A stretch of 15,000 bases of DNA, taken from NCBI GenBank assembly GCA_009663005.1, contig CM018906.1, positions 16,292,247 to 16,307,246 on the forward strand, written 5' to 3'. How positions within the stretch are numbered: the first letter of the stretch is position 1; every line of letters begins with the position of its first letter. Below the pieces are notes generated by a model. That model was not told the origin of the DNA and did not search any database. It saw only the letters and a list, made by a program, of their open reading frames with translations. Below are positions 1 to 8,199 of this stretch, piece by piece. This stretch comes from Actinidia chinensis. Lineage: Eukaryota > Streptophyta > Magnoliopsida > Ericales > Actinidiaceae. A program made the position numbers and the translations under genes.

Positions 1-102
1 AAAGGAGATCCGAGATCTGTTGGTAATGCAATAGGTTTAGGTAAGGATATCAGCTTGGCTAAGTTGCTTTTTATTTGCTTTAGAACACATAATGTTTCTT
101 GG

Positions 103-117
103 TATAGGTTTTTCAGA
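103..117 (+). other. Candidate 3' splice site (intron end)
   Basis: A T-rich stretch upstream ends in TTTTTCAG at 109-116, directly before the well-ordered reading frame beginning AGCC at 117. Upstream codons lack the heptad character seen downstream, and no ATG opens the frame before 139. A plant intron acceptor at 116 is therefore more likely than a start codon here. This is inferred from sequence only. Confidence 0.4.
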
Positions 118-753
118 GCCTCCACCATCTCGGACCGTATGAAAAAGCAATCCTTTGAGCTCAAGAGATCAAAAAAGAAAATAAGTTCTCTGGAGAAACA
201 AGCCAAGTTGGATTTAACTACGGCCAAGCAGATGAAGCTAGATCTGGCTGCTGCGATTCAAGAAAAAGATGCTAGCTATGCAGTTGTTACCAAGGCTCAG
301 GGTGAAGTAGCAGTTGTCCAGGAGCAATTGAACAAAGCATTGGGAGATTTAAGCAAGTTGGAAAGAATTGCCTATAGCCCAGTCTACGAGCGAGTGTTCA
401 ACCAAGGGATCGACCGAGTTGGGGACAACTATGACAAGTAGCTGGCCAAACTTTGCCTTGGTATCTACCAGGAGGGTTGGTTGGCATGCTTGAAGGAGCT
501 TGGCATTCCCGCTGAACACCCTTCGTGGAGCAAGGCTGCACCTGAGGTCGAGCCACTGGACGTTCTCCAACCCTACTCTCTCCTCGTGCTGCCCGACTTT
601 AATGAAGAGGAGTACTTAAAGGAACCGGCAGATGAAGAACTTAGGGAATCTACTGAGGTGTCTGATGCAAGTGGCAATCTCGTCTTGAATGCAGCAAAGA
701 CGAGCGCAATCGATGATGGCACTTTTGATGCTTATGCGTCCCCGAATATGTAG
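117..753 (+). pseudogene. Coiled-coil protein, C-terminal exon, disrupted by one in-frame stop
   Basis: A single reading frame runs from 117 to the TAG ending at 753, interrupted only by TAG at 439-441 (context DK-stop-LAKL, most simply CAG to TAG). Roughly the first 80 residues are rich in K, E, Q, A and L in heptad style (for example KRSKKKISSLEKQAKLDL), predicting a coiled coil. After it come YERVFNQGIDRVGDNYDK and, past the stop, YQEGWLACLKELGIP, then an acidic tail with NEEEYLKEPADEE. From memory, this block order resembles plant proteins often annotated as uncharacterised or retrotransposon gag-like; the function is unknown and I assign none. The frame has no frameshift over about 640 bp, in sharp contrast to the neighbouring elements. 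It could be a recent pseudogene, a read-through allele or a sequencing error at one base. The 5' part lies outside the window. Confidence 0.6.
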
Positions 754-952
754 CTCTTTTTTTTACTGATGTACCTATGACTCGCATCATCTTTTGTAAA
801 TACACGAGACACTTGCTTTCTTTAAGCTTATTTTTGCCTTGGAAAATATTTGATGTACTCATTCCTGTAGCGTATTTGAGTTCGTTTTGAACAGGTCCAG
901 GCTTTAGCGTAATTATGGGTTACTTGTACCCAATATTTTCTAAGTAATTGCG

Positions 953-1108
953 AACAAGTCTCATAAGATAGAGCTTAAAACTTGCATATAGTTCCGCTAA
1001 CTCTTCTCAAATTTGTGCTAAGTGTATTTAGATAAGTCTCTTGGGATAGAGTTCGGAACTCGAATAGAGTTTGGCTAACTCTTCCTAAATATTTTGCTAA
1101 GTAGCTTG
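953..1108 (+). repeat. 78-bp imperfect tandem duplication (two units)
   Basis: Unit 1 begins AACAAGTCTC at 953 and unit 2 begins GATAAGTCTC at 1031. Both carry the same ordered blocks: AGATAGAG or GGATAGAG, then AACT(C/T)G, GCTAACTCTTC, and TGCTAAGT. The units differ by scattered substitutions and small indels. A partial unit may precede them, since TTTTCTAAGTAATTGCG at about 936-952 resembles the unit's end. Function unknown. Confidence 0.75.
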
Positions 1109-1153
1109 ATGCACTGCATAATTGGAGTCCAAAGGTTTAACCGACCTTAAGTT

Positions 1154-1158
1154 GGCCA
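1154..1158. repeat. Left target-site duplication of the Copia element
   Basis: GGCCA abuts the outer end of the left LTR. The right flank at 11546-11550 is GGCCC, a 4 of 5 match. Five bases is the normal Copia duplication length, and both copies sit exactly at the LTR ends inferred independently from PBS and PPT positions. Confidence 0.6.
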
Positions 1159-1181
1159 TCTAGTTAGAAGCAAACTTATGA

Positions 1182-1194
1182 GGGGGGGGGGGGG
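1182..1194. repeat. G13 homopolymer in the left LTR
   Basis: Thirteen consecutive G, about 23 bp from the LTR end. The aligned place in the right LTR (10082-10089) has eight. On the transcribed strand this is a C-run in U5. The difference may be replication slippage or an assembly error, since such runs are poorly resolved. Confidence 0.9.
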
Positions 1195-1743
1195 TGAAAT
1201 AGGTTGATACTATTAATGGAAAAATTTAAAATTTTCGTGATGAAACAAAATCTATATGCACTCTAATCAAAAATATATGTAAGCAATAAATAAGATAGAA
1301 GACAGAAGGAGCAAACGATTTATAGTGGTTCGGCGAATCCTGCTTACGTCACTCTCCAAGTCCTCCTTGGGTACCACTATCAACAATAAGCTTCGGGTGC
1401 TTATCCAACCTTTACACCACTAGAATGCTTCTAGTCTTCAAGAAATCCTCTTTCTTGGAATGCCACCACTAGAACAAGTCTAGCCTTCAAGAGCAACTCT
1501 CTGGGAATACAATATAGCACCAAGGTGATATCTCTCAAAAATGAAGTAATGTAATAGCAATCACGCTCACCAACTCTAGAAGAAAAATAATACAATGATA
1601 GCTATCTCTAGAGTGATTTTCTCTTTTGATCTTTTGATCTTTTACAAATAAAGCTCATGAATGCATAAAGAGTTGAAGCGCGTTTTCAAAGGTGTAAGAT
1701 TGAAGTTATGGCATTCAAATCTTATTAACAACCAAGGGTTGCA

Positions 1744-1750
1744 TTTATAA
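1744..1750 (-). promoter_or_regulatory. TATA box, left Copia LTR
   Basis: The minus strand reads TTATAAA, conserved in the partner LTR at 10637-10643 despite heavy divergence around it. It lies just downstream (minus-strand sense) of the repeat array and about 585 bp from the LTR end. This fits a U3 promoter with transcription starting near 1715. Start site inferred. Confidence 0.6.
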
Positions 1751-1860
1751 GCCCAAAAAATGGGAGTATACACCGTTGCAGCATTAAAGCTCTCAACTAC
1801 CGGTCGTTTTTGAAATCAGCCGTTGGATCTGCAATTGAACGCGCAGGATTTAAAACTGGA

Positions 1861-2345
1861 ACTTAGGACGTCAACTTGGCGCCTAAGTTGAAATTAGGTC
1901 GTCCTATTTTAAATTATAGGCACGTCCTAATTTTCTTAGGTCGTCCCCAAACATCCTTATGTTCAAAAGTTAGGCTTCAACTCTTGAAATTAGGTCGTCC
2001 CATTTTGAAGGTTAGGTCGTCCGCTTTTTAAAACTTAGGACGTCCTATTTTTGCTTAGGTTCGTATCCAAAAACTTTCTGATCAAAACTTAGGATGTCAA
2101 CTTTAGGTCGTCATATCTTTGAAACTAGGAGTCCTATTTGAACGTTAGGTAGTCCTAACTTTCTTAGGTCGTAAATCTAAACTTTCTGTCCAAAACTTAG
2201 GTCTTCAAATTAGGTCGTCCGCTTTTGAGATTTAGGTCGGCCGCTTTGAAAACTTAGGACGTCCTAATATCTTAGGTCGTCTCAAAAAACATTCTGATCA
2301 ATTTAGGTCTTCAACTTCAAACTTGGGCGTCAACTACAGAGTCCT
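1861..2345. repeat. Phased AGGTCGTCC/AGGACGTCC array in left U3
   Basis: About twenty degenerate units of TTAGGTCGTCC or TTAGGACGTCC. Unit starts include 1896, 1918, 1938, 1972, 1992, 2014, 2037, 2057, 2091, 2105, 2127, 2147, 2166, 2199, 2212, 2234, 2256 and 2274, so most gaps are 18-23 bp. A longer gap of 31-34 bp holding a CTTTCTGATCAAAA-like block recurs four times. Those blocks begin at 1935, 2054, 2163 and 2271, giving a higher-order period of 119, 109 and 108 bp. Several units are palindromic around GACGTC. The array sits directly upstream of the TATA box, so a cis-regulatory role is plausible but unproven. Confidence 0.85.
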
Positions 2346-2660
2346 ACCTTGTGATTCTTGCTGCAATTTTAAACTTTTCTGTTATTTTTACACAAACAAA
2401 CATCGTTTATCCATATTCAAATTGAATTGTAGATTTTGTTTGAATCCTCTATAATTTTCATGAGCATGGTAAAACATTTGTTTGATTGTGAAAAAACTTA
2501 TGGATTAAAATTTAAGAGTTGCAAGACATGTTTAATTGATCAAGTATTTCATGCATCTTGACTTGGGTTATCTCTTTAAAATTGCTTTTCCAAAGTAATT
2601 TAACATAGGTAATATGATATGTTTTAATCATCAAAATCAATTAAAACTTTCGCTAACCAA

Positions 2661-2673
2661 TCTCCCCCTTTTT
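2661..2673 (-). promoter_or_regulatory. Polypurine tract of the Copia element
   Basis: The minus strand reads AAAAAGGGGGAGA immediately before the 3' LTR start TTGGTTAGC. This is the plus-strand DNA priming site of reverse transcription. The CATCATCAAAAAGGGGGAGA context is typical of plant Copia elements, and its place fixes both the orientation and the LTR edge. Confidence 0.9.
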
Positions 2674-3196
2674 GATGATGGACAAACTCTTATTTTTGAA
2701 AATAGTTTTAGTGGTATTTACTAAAAAACACTCCCTTTTTTATACTCCCCCGATCTTTCATGCTTATTTATTTTTACTTAGATTTCATGGGATGGATTGG
2801 TTTTAAGTGTGTTCTTAGATAGATTATACTTTGAAAATCAAACCACATGGGATAGAGTATACCGAATTTGATCGTCAAGTTTTTCACTTTGTCCCTTTAA
2901 TGGCTTTCATGATTATCCTTCATGTTAGTTCAAGCAATTGAATACTAATAATATTACACGCATACGATGTTAGCCAAAACTGATTTCACATCCACAGCCA
3001 TTCATGACAAAGATAACCAGTTAAAAAAAATCACATCCCAAAACAATTGTTGGAGGCAAAAGTATCTTGAACCAAAACATAATTTTTCAAAATTTAATAC
3101 CATAAGCAATAAAAAAGTGCGAATACAGAGCCTACTACCAAAACAAAAAATAACCAACACCTAATGTCAAATACTACCAATGTGTACTATCTATTC
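2674..3196. other. Non-coding stretch between ORF3 and the polypurine tract
   Basis: AT-rich sequence with no recognisable coding motif in any frame. A small plus-strand open frame (2967-3164) is low-complexity, lysine/asparagine-rich translation without family resemblance. It is probably the 3' untranslated spacer of the element. Confidence 0.5.
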
Positions 3197-3206
3197 TTCC
3201 CCCTTT
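3197..3206 (-). promoter_or_regulatory. Second polypurine-like tract after ORF3
   Basis: The minus strand reads AAAGGGGGAA about 520 bp inside the main polypurine tract and just past the end of ORF3. Internal or duplicated polypurine tracts occur in some LTR elements; whether this one ever primed synthesis cannot be told from sequence. Confidence 0.4.
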
Positions 3207-3267
3207 GGGTCTTAATCAACAAGTGGGCGGAGAGTCCAAAAACTATACTTCTTTTGTCCTTTCAGAT

Positions 3268-4523
3268 TCATCCAGGCTGGGGATATGAGGAAAAAAGGAG
3301 GTGGATCGTACTGAAAAGTGGGCTTTGCTTCCCTAGTGTTTGAACAGCTTTCAATCGATCAAGGCATTCCTGGTGAAACTCCGTTTGCTGAGGAATACAA
3401 CTGCTCATAGTTGTCTCCCAACCGATCAATGTACGTGCCATGGCAAACTCGGAAGCTTGTCGTTCAATATGTGTCGGGGCTCGATGCTTTTCCATCTCGA
3501 CTCATGTATTCATTATTCTATTTTGTGTTTTTCTATTCTCTCCATTGTGGTGCGAGTGACCAAAATACTGAATGAACCAGTCAGGGGACTTTCTTGGGTT
3601 TGTATTCTTGTGCTGAGGACTTTGTTCAAAGTGGGATTTCGGTGTAAAGTGATACCACCTCCATATGTATATCACCCATGGAGTGAGACGGCATTTCGAG
3701 AATCACTCGTCATCCGTAGAGTCAAACGGTTGATCCTCTATGATATAAACTAGAAAACCCTTCCATCAATGGTTTGGATACGTTGATTTCTAGATTAACC
3801 TCAAAGGGTTCAAAAAACTTTGGTTACGAGGGCACCGTAAGGCAGGAGAACCGATTTTTTAGGGGGTTCTTAAATAAGCCTCTCTCTAAGAATGATGTTT
3901 AATGAGGTTAAGAGGATCCCTCATCGCACCTCTATAAATGATGAAGTTTCCAGGAGACACGTGATTGTGAGGACCATGTTTAGGAGTTACAGTATAGGAG
4001 ATGAATTGTGGATAATATAAACTCCTTTTTCAACTCTATGTTGACTGGTCCTACAGTTCCACTGTACGACACAGTTTCATTATCTCAGCTTATTAACGTG
4101 ATGATTGAACGCCTAGGTTTTCTAAGAAAAATCAATTCACAAGCATTTGGGAACACCGATAATCTGAGATAAAAACTGTGGGATTCAATACAATGTGGTT
4201 TCCTCGAACATATGAGTAATCGTGAATTCAAAACATTGTCTAAGCTTCCTACTTCTAATTGCAGTACGGAAATACCTACCAATCAGAGTATTACCAGTCC
4301 GTGGAGAGGAATCGTGTATTCCATCCAAGGCACTCGAGCGGGATCCAGCATTTTCTGTCTGTATTTGGCTTAAAAAACTCTCCTCAATGTTCCTGTCCAT
4401 TAATGATGTTTCGTATGTTGAAACTCTCCCCAACAACTTTGAATTCGTTCATTCTGAAGATTTCTTCCGAAGAGTGCTCGTGGAGGAAGTACTTGGAACC
4501 ACATCTTCTCTCGTGCGAGGCAT
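3268..4523 (-). pseudogene. Copia ORF3 (env-position / plant-transposon-protein-like), broken
   Basis: An extra coding relic lies between pol and the 3' LTR. An ATG at 4523 starts MPRTREDVVPSTSSTS, a short basic and serine/threonine-rich N-terminus, which stops at 4449. Relics continue in shifted frames, including PYGALVTKVF at 3842-3813 followed by EPFEVNLEINVS. From memory this block resembles the family Pfam calls putative plant transposon protein. The last open stretch, 3495-3268, contains FHQECLDRLK and looks helical. In SIRE elements this place is held by the so-called env-like ORF; I see no convincing signal peptide or transmembrane segment, so no envelope function is claimed. Upstream lie a CT-rich leader and a repeat array that could form its own promoter. 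Exact frame junctions are uncertain. Confidence 0.6.
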
Positions 4524-4561
4524 TGACAGCATATTAGTATTCCACCAGTGGTGATTTTGAA

Positions 4562-4668
4562 ATATTGACAGATTTGGGTCTAGGGTTTTGAGGAGAGAGA
4601 GAGAGAGAGAGAGGATTTGCAAGGACTTGGAAGAAGAGATGGCTTAGAGAGAGAGCCCTAGAATTTTG
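4562..4668 (-). promoter_or_regulatory. CT-rich leader with AAACCCTA telobox before ORF3
   Basis: Read on the minus strand, this holds GGGCTCTCTCTC, then (TC)10 at 4612-4593, then CAAAACCCTAGACCC, ending about 40 bases before the ORF3 ATG at 4523. Pyrimidine-rich patches and teloboxes (AAACCCTA) are common in plant 5' leaders. This suggests a transcript leader specific to ORF3. Inferred from composition and position. Confidence 0.5.
4593..4612. repeat. (GA)10 microsatellite
   Basis: Ten perfect GA units on the plus strand (TC on the transcribed strand), part of the pyrimidine-rich leader upstream of ORF3. Confidence 0.95.
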
Positions 4669-4784
4669 AGAAGTAATGGTAGTTGACACGACCAGAGTTA
4701 AAAGGTAAAGGTAAATACAATGAATAGCGCGAACTTTTTCTGAGTTCTGCTGGGGACTTTTCAAAACTAGTACGACAACTTGGT

Positions 4785-4915
4785 GTCTAAGTTTGATTTT
4801 AGGTCGTCTAAATTCGATTTAGGTCTCCAAATTTGGTTGTAGGTTGTCCTAAATTTGGATTTCGGTCGATCTAAGTTTGTATTTAGTAGTCCTAATTTTA
4901 GTTTAGGTGACCTAC
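4785..4915. repeat. Internal third array of the LTR AGGTCGTCC motif
   Basis: Six degenerate units start at 4801, 4821, 4841, 4863, 4885 and 4905 (AGGTCGTCT, AGGTCTCC, AGGTTGTCC, CGGTCGATC, AGTAGTCC, AGGTGACC). Gaps are 20, 20, 22, 22 and 20 bp, the same spacing and orientation as the LTR arrays, but without the long-gap block. It lies about 260 bp upstream of the ORF3 ATG in the transcribed sense. Confidence 0.75.
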
Positions 4916-4924
4916 TTCACTTAA

Positions 4925-5319
4925 AACGAGTTATCCAGTCGAGAGTTCTGCTTATATTCTTCCATTATTTTGCCAACTTAAACTGATTAAATAAGATATT
5001 TTAAGTATATTAGAGCAATGATTATCTTTGTAAGCATATAAATCAATATAAAGTGTTGCATCGATTGGTTAGTTCTCCTTGACAATACATACCGAAATTT
5101 TTCGCAAATAAGCCACATAGGTTGATTTTCATAGTTTTAATACATAATATCAGTACCTTTGGCCTCTTAATCATCTCATTTAATACATATCAATTAAGTA
5201 ACACTCAAGACGGAAAATTGTTTGTCGGAGATAAGCATAGGAATAAATTTCAAGCACGACTATTCTTCTTCAAATAATGACTCAATTAATACTTTAAATA
5301 TTTAAGAATCCAAAAATAT
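4925..5319. other. AT-rich spacer between pol and the internal array
   Basis: No coding motif seen on either strand after the pol stop codon. The sequence is AT-rich with short A/T runs. It is probably intercistronic DNA of the element. Confidence 0.5.
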
Positions 5320-5850
5320 CACATTGGTTGAGAAATTCCAAGTTCACGTCGAATTAGCAAATCTTTCTCATCGAGGGGTTTTGTAAAAATATCCGCCAAT
5401 TGCTTGTCGGTATGAATATATTGAAGTTCAATATCCACGTTTTGGACGTGATCTCTTTTAAAAAGTGATGTCGAATTTCAAGTGTTTGTTCTTGAGGGTT
5501 GTATGGGATTTCTTAGAACATTTATGCACTTGTATTATACATTTGATTGAATATGCTCAAAAATGTAAGCAATAATCCTCCATTGTTGTTTCATCCATAG
5601 TAATTGAGCACAAACCACTTCAGGCGGCCACATATTCGGCCTCGGCGGTTGATAAAGAACGGGGTTGTTTCTGCTAGACCATGACACTAGAAGAGTGTCT
5701 AGAAATGGCAAGATGCCACTTGTGCTCTTCGATCTATCCTACATACGGCATAATCGGCATCGGAGCATCCGTTTAATTCCAAATGCAACTCCTAGGATAC
5801 AAATATTCCTAAGTCTGCGTTCTAGAGATATCAAATATGCGTTTCACGGC
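5320..5850 (-). pseudogene. Copia RNase H and pol C-terminus relic
   Basis: On the minus strand, ATGCCGATTATGCCG (about 5770-5750, DADYA region) and GATCGAAGAGCACAAGTGGC (5732-5713, a DRKSTSG-like motif with one base missing) lead to LSTAEAEYVAA (5654-5622), followed by a stop. The hallmark QLADIFTKPLDEK lies at 5403-5365 and the ending RRELGISQPM before TGA at 5320. RNase H removes the RNA strand during reverse transcription. Motif identity is very clear, although the frame changes between blocks. Confidence 0.9.
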
Positions 5851-6049
5851 AACTAGATGTGTGATTCATTAGGACATGATTGAAATCTAGCACATAGCAT
5901 ACACTAACCATGTAATCCGGCCTACTTGCCGTTAATAGAGCAAAGAGCCAATTCTATCGATAGAGCTTTCATCAAATTTTTACATGTTCATCTTTTGTCG
6001 AGCTTTATTGATGTCCCATTGGGTGCCTAGCGGTTTTGCTTCTATCAGC

Positions 6050-6775
6050 ACAATCGCTGAGAGGTACTTCGTGTATTTTGAGTGATTATAAAGTTCCCTT
6101 CACTGATTGCTTCGATTTGTAGTCCAAGGAAGAAATTAGCTCCCCCCTACATGTGTGGGGGGGTCATCTCGGAATTCTTCTTGCATATTTAGCAATTCCT
6201 GCCACATGTTCTCCTAGTAGCACCAAATAATATCATCAAAACCATATATTCTGCACTATGAGCATGTCTTTATTTTAATTTTTATCAAAGTGTGTTATCT
6301 TCTTCCTTTGCAAAGCATTATCATTAAAAAATTTGTAAGTCTTTCATACCAAGGCTCTTGGAGCTTGCTTACGTCCTATAGTGCTTTGAAAGTTTATATA
6401 CATGATCGGAAAATCATGATTTTCAAACACGGGCGGTTGGCTCAACCCTTCCTCGGTATTAAATTCATTAAGAAGGCACTTTTCAATCCTATTTGATATA
6501 ATTGAAGGAAATATAGCAGGCAAGGCTAATAACAACGCAGAGTTCTAATCTAGCTACGGGAGGCAAATGAATTAATCAAAAATCCTATTCCCCTCTTCTT
6601 GGACTATATCCTGGGCAACAAGCTAGCTTATTTCTAACAATGATTCCGGAATTCATCAAGTTATTCTAACTACCCCATTTAGTGCCGCTTCTAGGATGAG
6701 TGGATGGCTTAGCGTACTAGAGTCCAAAACTTTGCTTCTTTCAATTGATTTAGTTCCTCTTGCATCAGCTAGAAG
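6050..6775 (-). pseudogene. Copia reverse transcriptase (RVT_2) relic
   Basis: Blocks in order on the minus strand: MQEELNQLKEAKFWTL (6765-6718), QIGLKSAFLM (6495-6466, the first catalytic-aspartate block, with glycine where aspartate is expected), PPVFENHDFPIMY and RKQAPRA (about 6440-6352), then a frameshifted YVDD box (GATGATATTATTTGGTGC, about 6240-6216). The following GEL...FL block carries an inserted C/G hairpin at 6142-6163. The enzyme would copy element RNA into DNA. Stops and indels disrupt all parts. Confidence 0.85.
6142..6163. repeat. C6/G7 hairpin inserted in the RT relic
   Basis: CCCCCC at 6142-6147 and GGGGGGG at 6157-6163 can pair around a 9-base loop, TACATGTGT. It interrupts the conserved reverse transcriptase block before GEL, where no such run is expected. 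Confidence 0.7.
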
Positions 6776-7194
6776 ACAAATGTTCATCAAATTACGCTTC
6801 ATGAAGTTTTTAGGTTCATTTGTGATAAAAATTGCAAGGTTTCCACATATGTTTTAGAGAGTTTTAAGTGGTTACCCCCTGTGATGGACGACAATGATGA
6901 GATTGTTGGATGTTGTGAAGTATCTTCCATTCTTTTAGGAGAGTTGAGCTCCACCTCTTGTATTGAGTTCATTTGACTTCATTGAGGTAGCACTACCTCT
7001 AGTGAATTGATCTTCAAGGCTTCTCCTTGAGTTCTTGATTTTTGAGAGATCTCAAGATTTACAGGTTCTTCTATCCTACATTTCTTGAAACATCTTGAAG
7101 GGAGGAATCATTAAATTCATCAAATGCCAACCATGACATAGATTCTTCAAATACTTAAGGTAGTTTGTTAAAACTCGAAAAGCTTTGCTTGTAA

Positions 7195-7980
7195 TTGAAT
7201 AATCCTAGGAAAAGACTTCATCCGATTTTGAATCGCCATTGTACTAAGTTTTCTGCCATGTTAGGAATACCATTTGCATCCAAAAGCATGAAAGAACCCA
7301 ATATTTGGTTTCTTCCTGTCCAAGCGCATAGGTGTCTTTTTAAGAATTGGCCTCATCATGGGATCGATATAATAAAATGCGGGGATCACCGCCTCGGCCC
7401 AAAAGATTTTCGGAAGGAGAGTTTTCGCAAAGCATTGTTCTTGCCATTTTTCCAACGTCTATTTTTCTGTGCAACAACGCATTTGTTGAGGGTTATAGGT
7501 GCCGAGAAATTATGTCCAATTCCTAATAATCACAACATGGCAAGAACTCATTTTCAAGTTCTCTACCCATGATCGTTCTAATATTTGAAATCTTGAGATC
7601 TTTATCATCTTAAGACGTCGCATAGTTTTGTGAATGAGGAAAATGCTTTCATTTTTATGAGCTAAGAAGGTTACCCATGTAATCGAGAGAAAAATCATCT
7701 AACAATCAAGAGCACATGTATAATTTTCTCCAAGGCTCTTGTCTTGAAAGGACCAATTCAAGTCCATGTGTAGAAAAGGTGTAGAGGCCTAGATGTCGAC
7801 CACAAAATTTTTGACTTAAAAGATACTTTTGTTTGTTTCATTGTTGACAGCTCCCCACAATTATTTTTTCAAAAAGAAATCTTGGTAGCCCAATTACAAT
7901 TCCTTCTTAGCAAGTTTTGAACAAGAATTCATTGAGCATGACCAAGCCTTCTATGCATAGCCAACCATTGTCATCATGGC
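7195..7980 (-). pseudogene. Copia integrase (with GAG_pre-integrase zinc region) relic
   Basis: Starting from the upstream end, the minus strand shows a GAG_pre-integrase block (GCATAGAAGGCTTGGTCATG, about 7970-7940, matching an HRRLGHA-like motif). Next comes HMDLNWSFQ near 7775-7745 (first catalytic-aspartate region) and a shifted DFSR...WVTFLAHKNE block at about 7705-7640. Then come the ISNIRTDHGREFENE-like region in mixed frames near 7590-7550, and MARTMLCE / PKIFWAEAV...KKTP...KPNIGFFHAFGCK at 7455-7265. These are the rve core and the following conserved region of Copia integrase, which inserts the cDNA. Placement upstream of reverse transcriptase marks Copia order. At least four frame changes are visible. 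Confidence 0.85.
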
Positions 7981-8199
7981 CATAAGAAGGTTCCATTTGG
8001 TTGGCTCAATGTCATTCAATTTTAAAAACATTACCCATTTTCCATTCTTTGCCCCACTAAAACAAAGTTTTCATCTTTGATGTTTTCTATAGTGCATATG
8101 TTTTTGTCAAAGATGACTTTATTTCCTTTATCACCATAGTTGACTCATACTAAGTAGGTTATGCTTTAATCATCACAAGTAAAACACATTTTCTATAAT

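Larger units (their letters stand above)
754..1158. other. Non-coding flank between pseudogene and Copia element
   Basis: No ORF of note. The stretch starts with a T-rich run (3' UTR-like) after the stop codon, then holds a 78-bp tandem duplication at 953-1108. It ends with the left target-site duplication of the Copia element at 1154-1158. Confidence 0.6.
1159..2659 (-). repeat. 3' LTR of the Copia element
   Basis: About 1501 bp, homologous end to end with 10061-11545. The shared order is a CTAGTTAGAAGC/GTAGTTCGAAAGC terminus, a G-run, the block TTTATAGTGGTTCGGCGAAT, TTTTGATCTTTTGATCTTTTACAA, a TATA box, the phased AGGTCGTCC array and an AT-rich end. On the minus strand it starts TGGTTAGC directly after the polypurine tract. 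Its other end is TC on the plus strand where the partner has TG, so the terminal CA has mutated. By eye the two LTRs differ often, with one-base indels about as common as substitutions. Confidence 0.88.

Noticed and set aside
1861..2345. CRISPR-like array of short repeats
   Set aside because: Units are degenerate, only about 10 bases long, in two related forms and spaced 18-23 bp without unique uniform spacers. The same array occurs in both LTRs of a plant retrotransposon.
3340..3753. 137-codon plus-strand open frame
   Set aside because: It lies antisense to the ORF3 relic, whose minus-strand blocks are recognisable at 3842-3268. Its translation shows no family motif and only chance cysteine/leucine runs.
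4222..4554. 110-codon plus-strand open frame and its overlapping partner at 4259-4537
   Set aside because: Both are antisense to the start of ORF3, which has a leader, an ATG and a plausible N-terminus on the minus strand. Nothing was recognised in the plus-strand proteins.
7195..7572. 125-codon plus-strand open frame
   Set aside because: It is the shadow of the integrase relic; the minus strand carries WAEAV and HAFGCK blocks at the same place.
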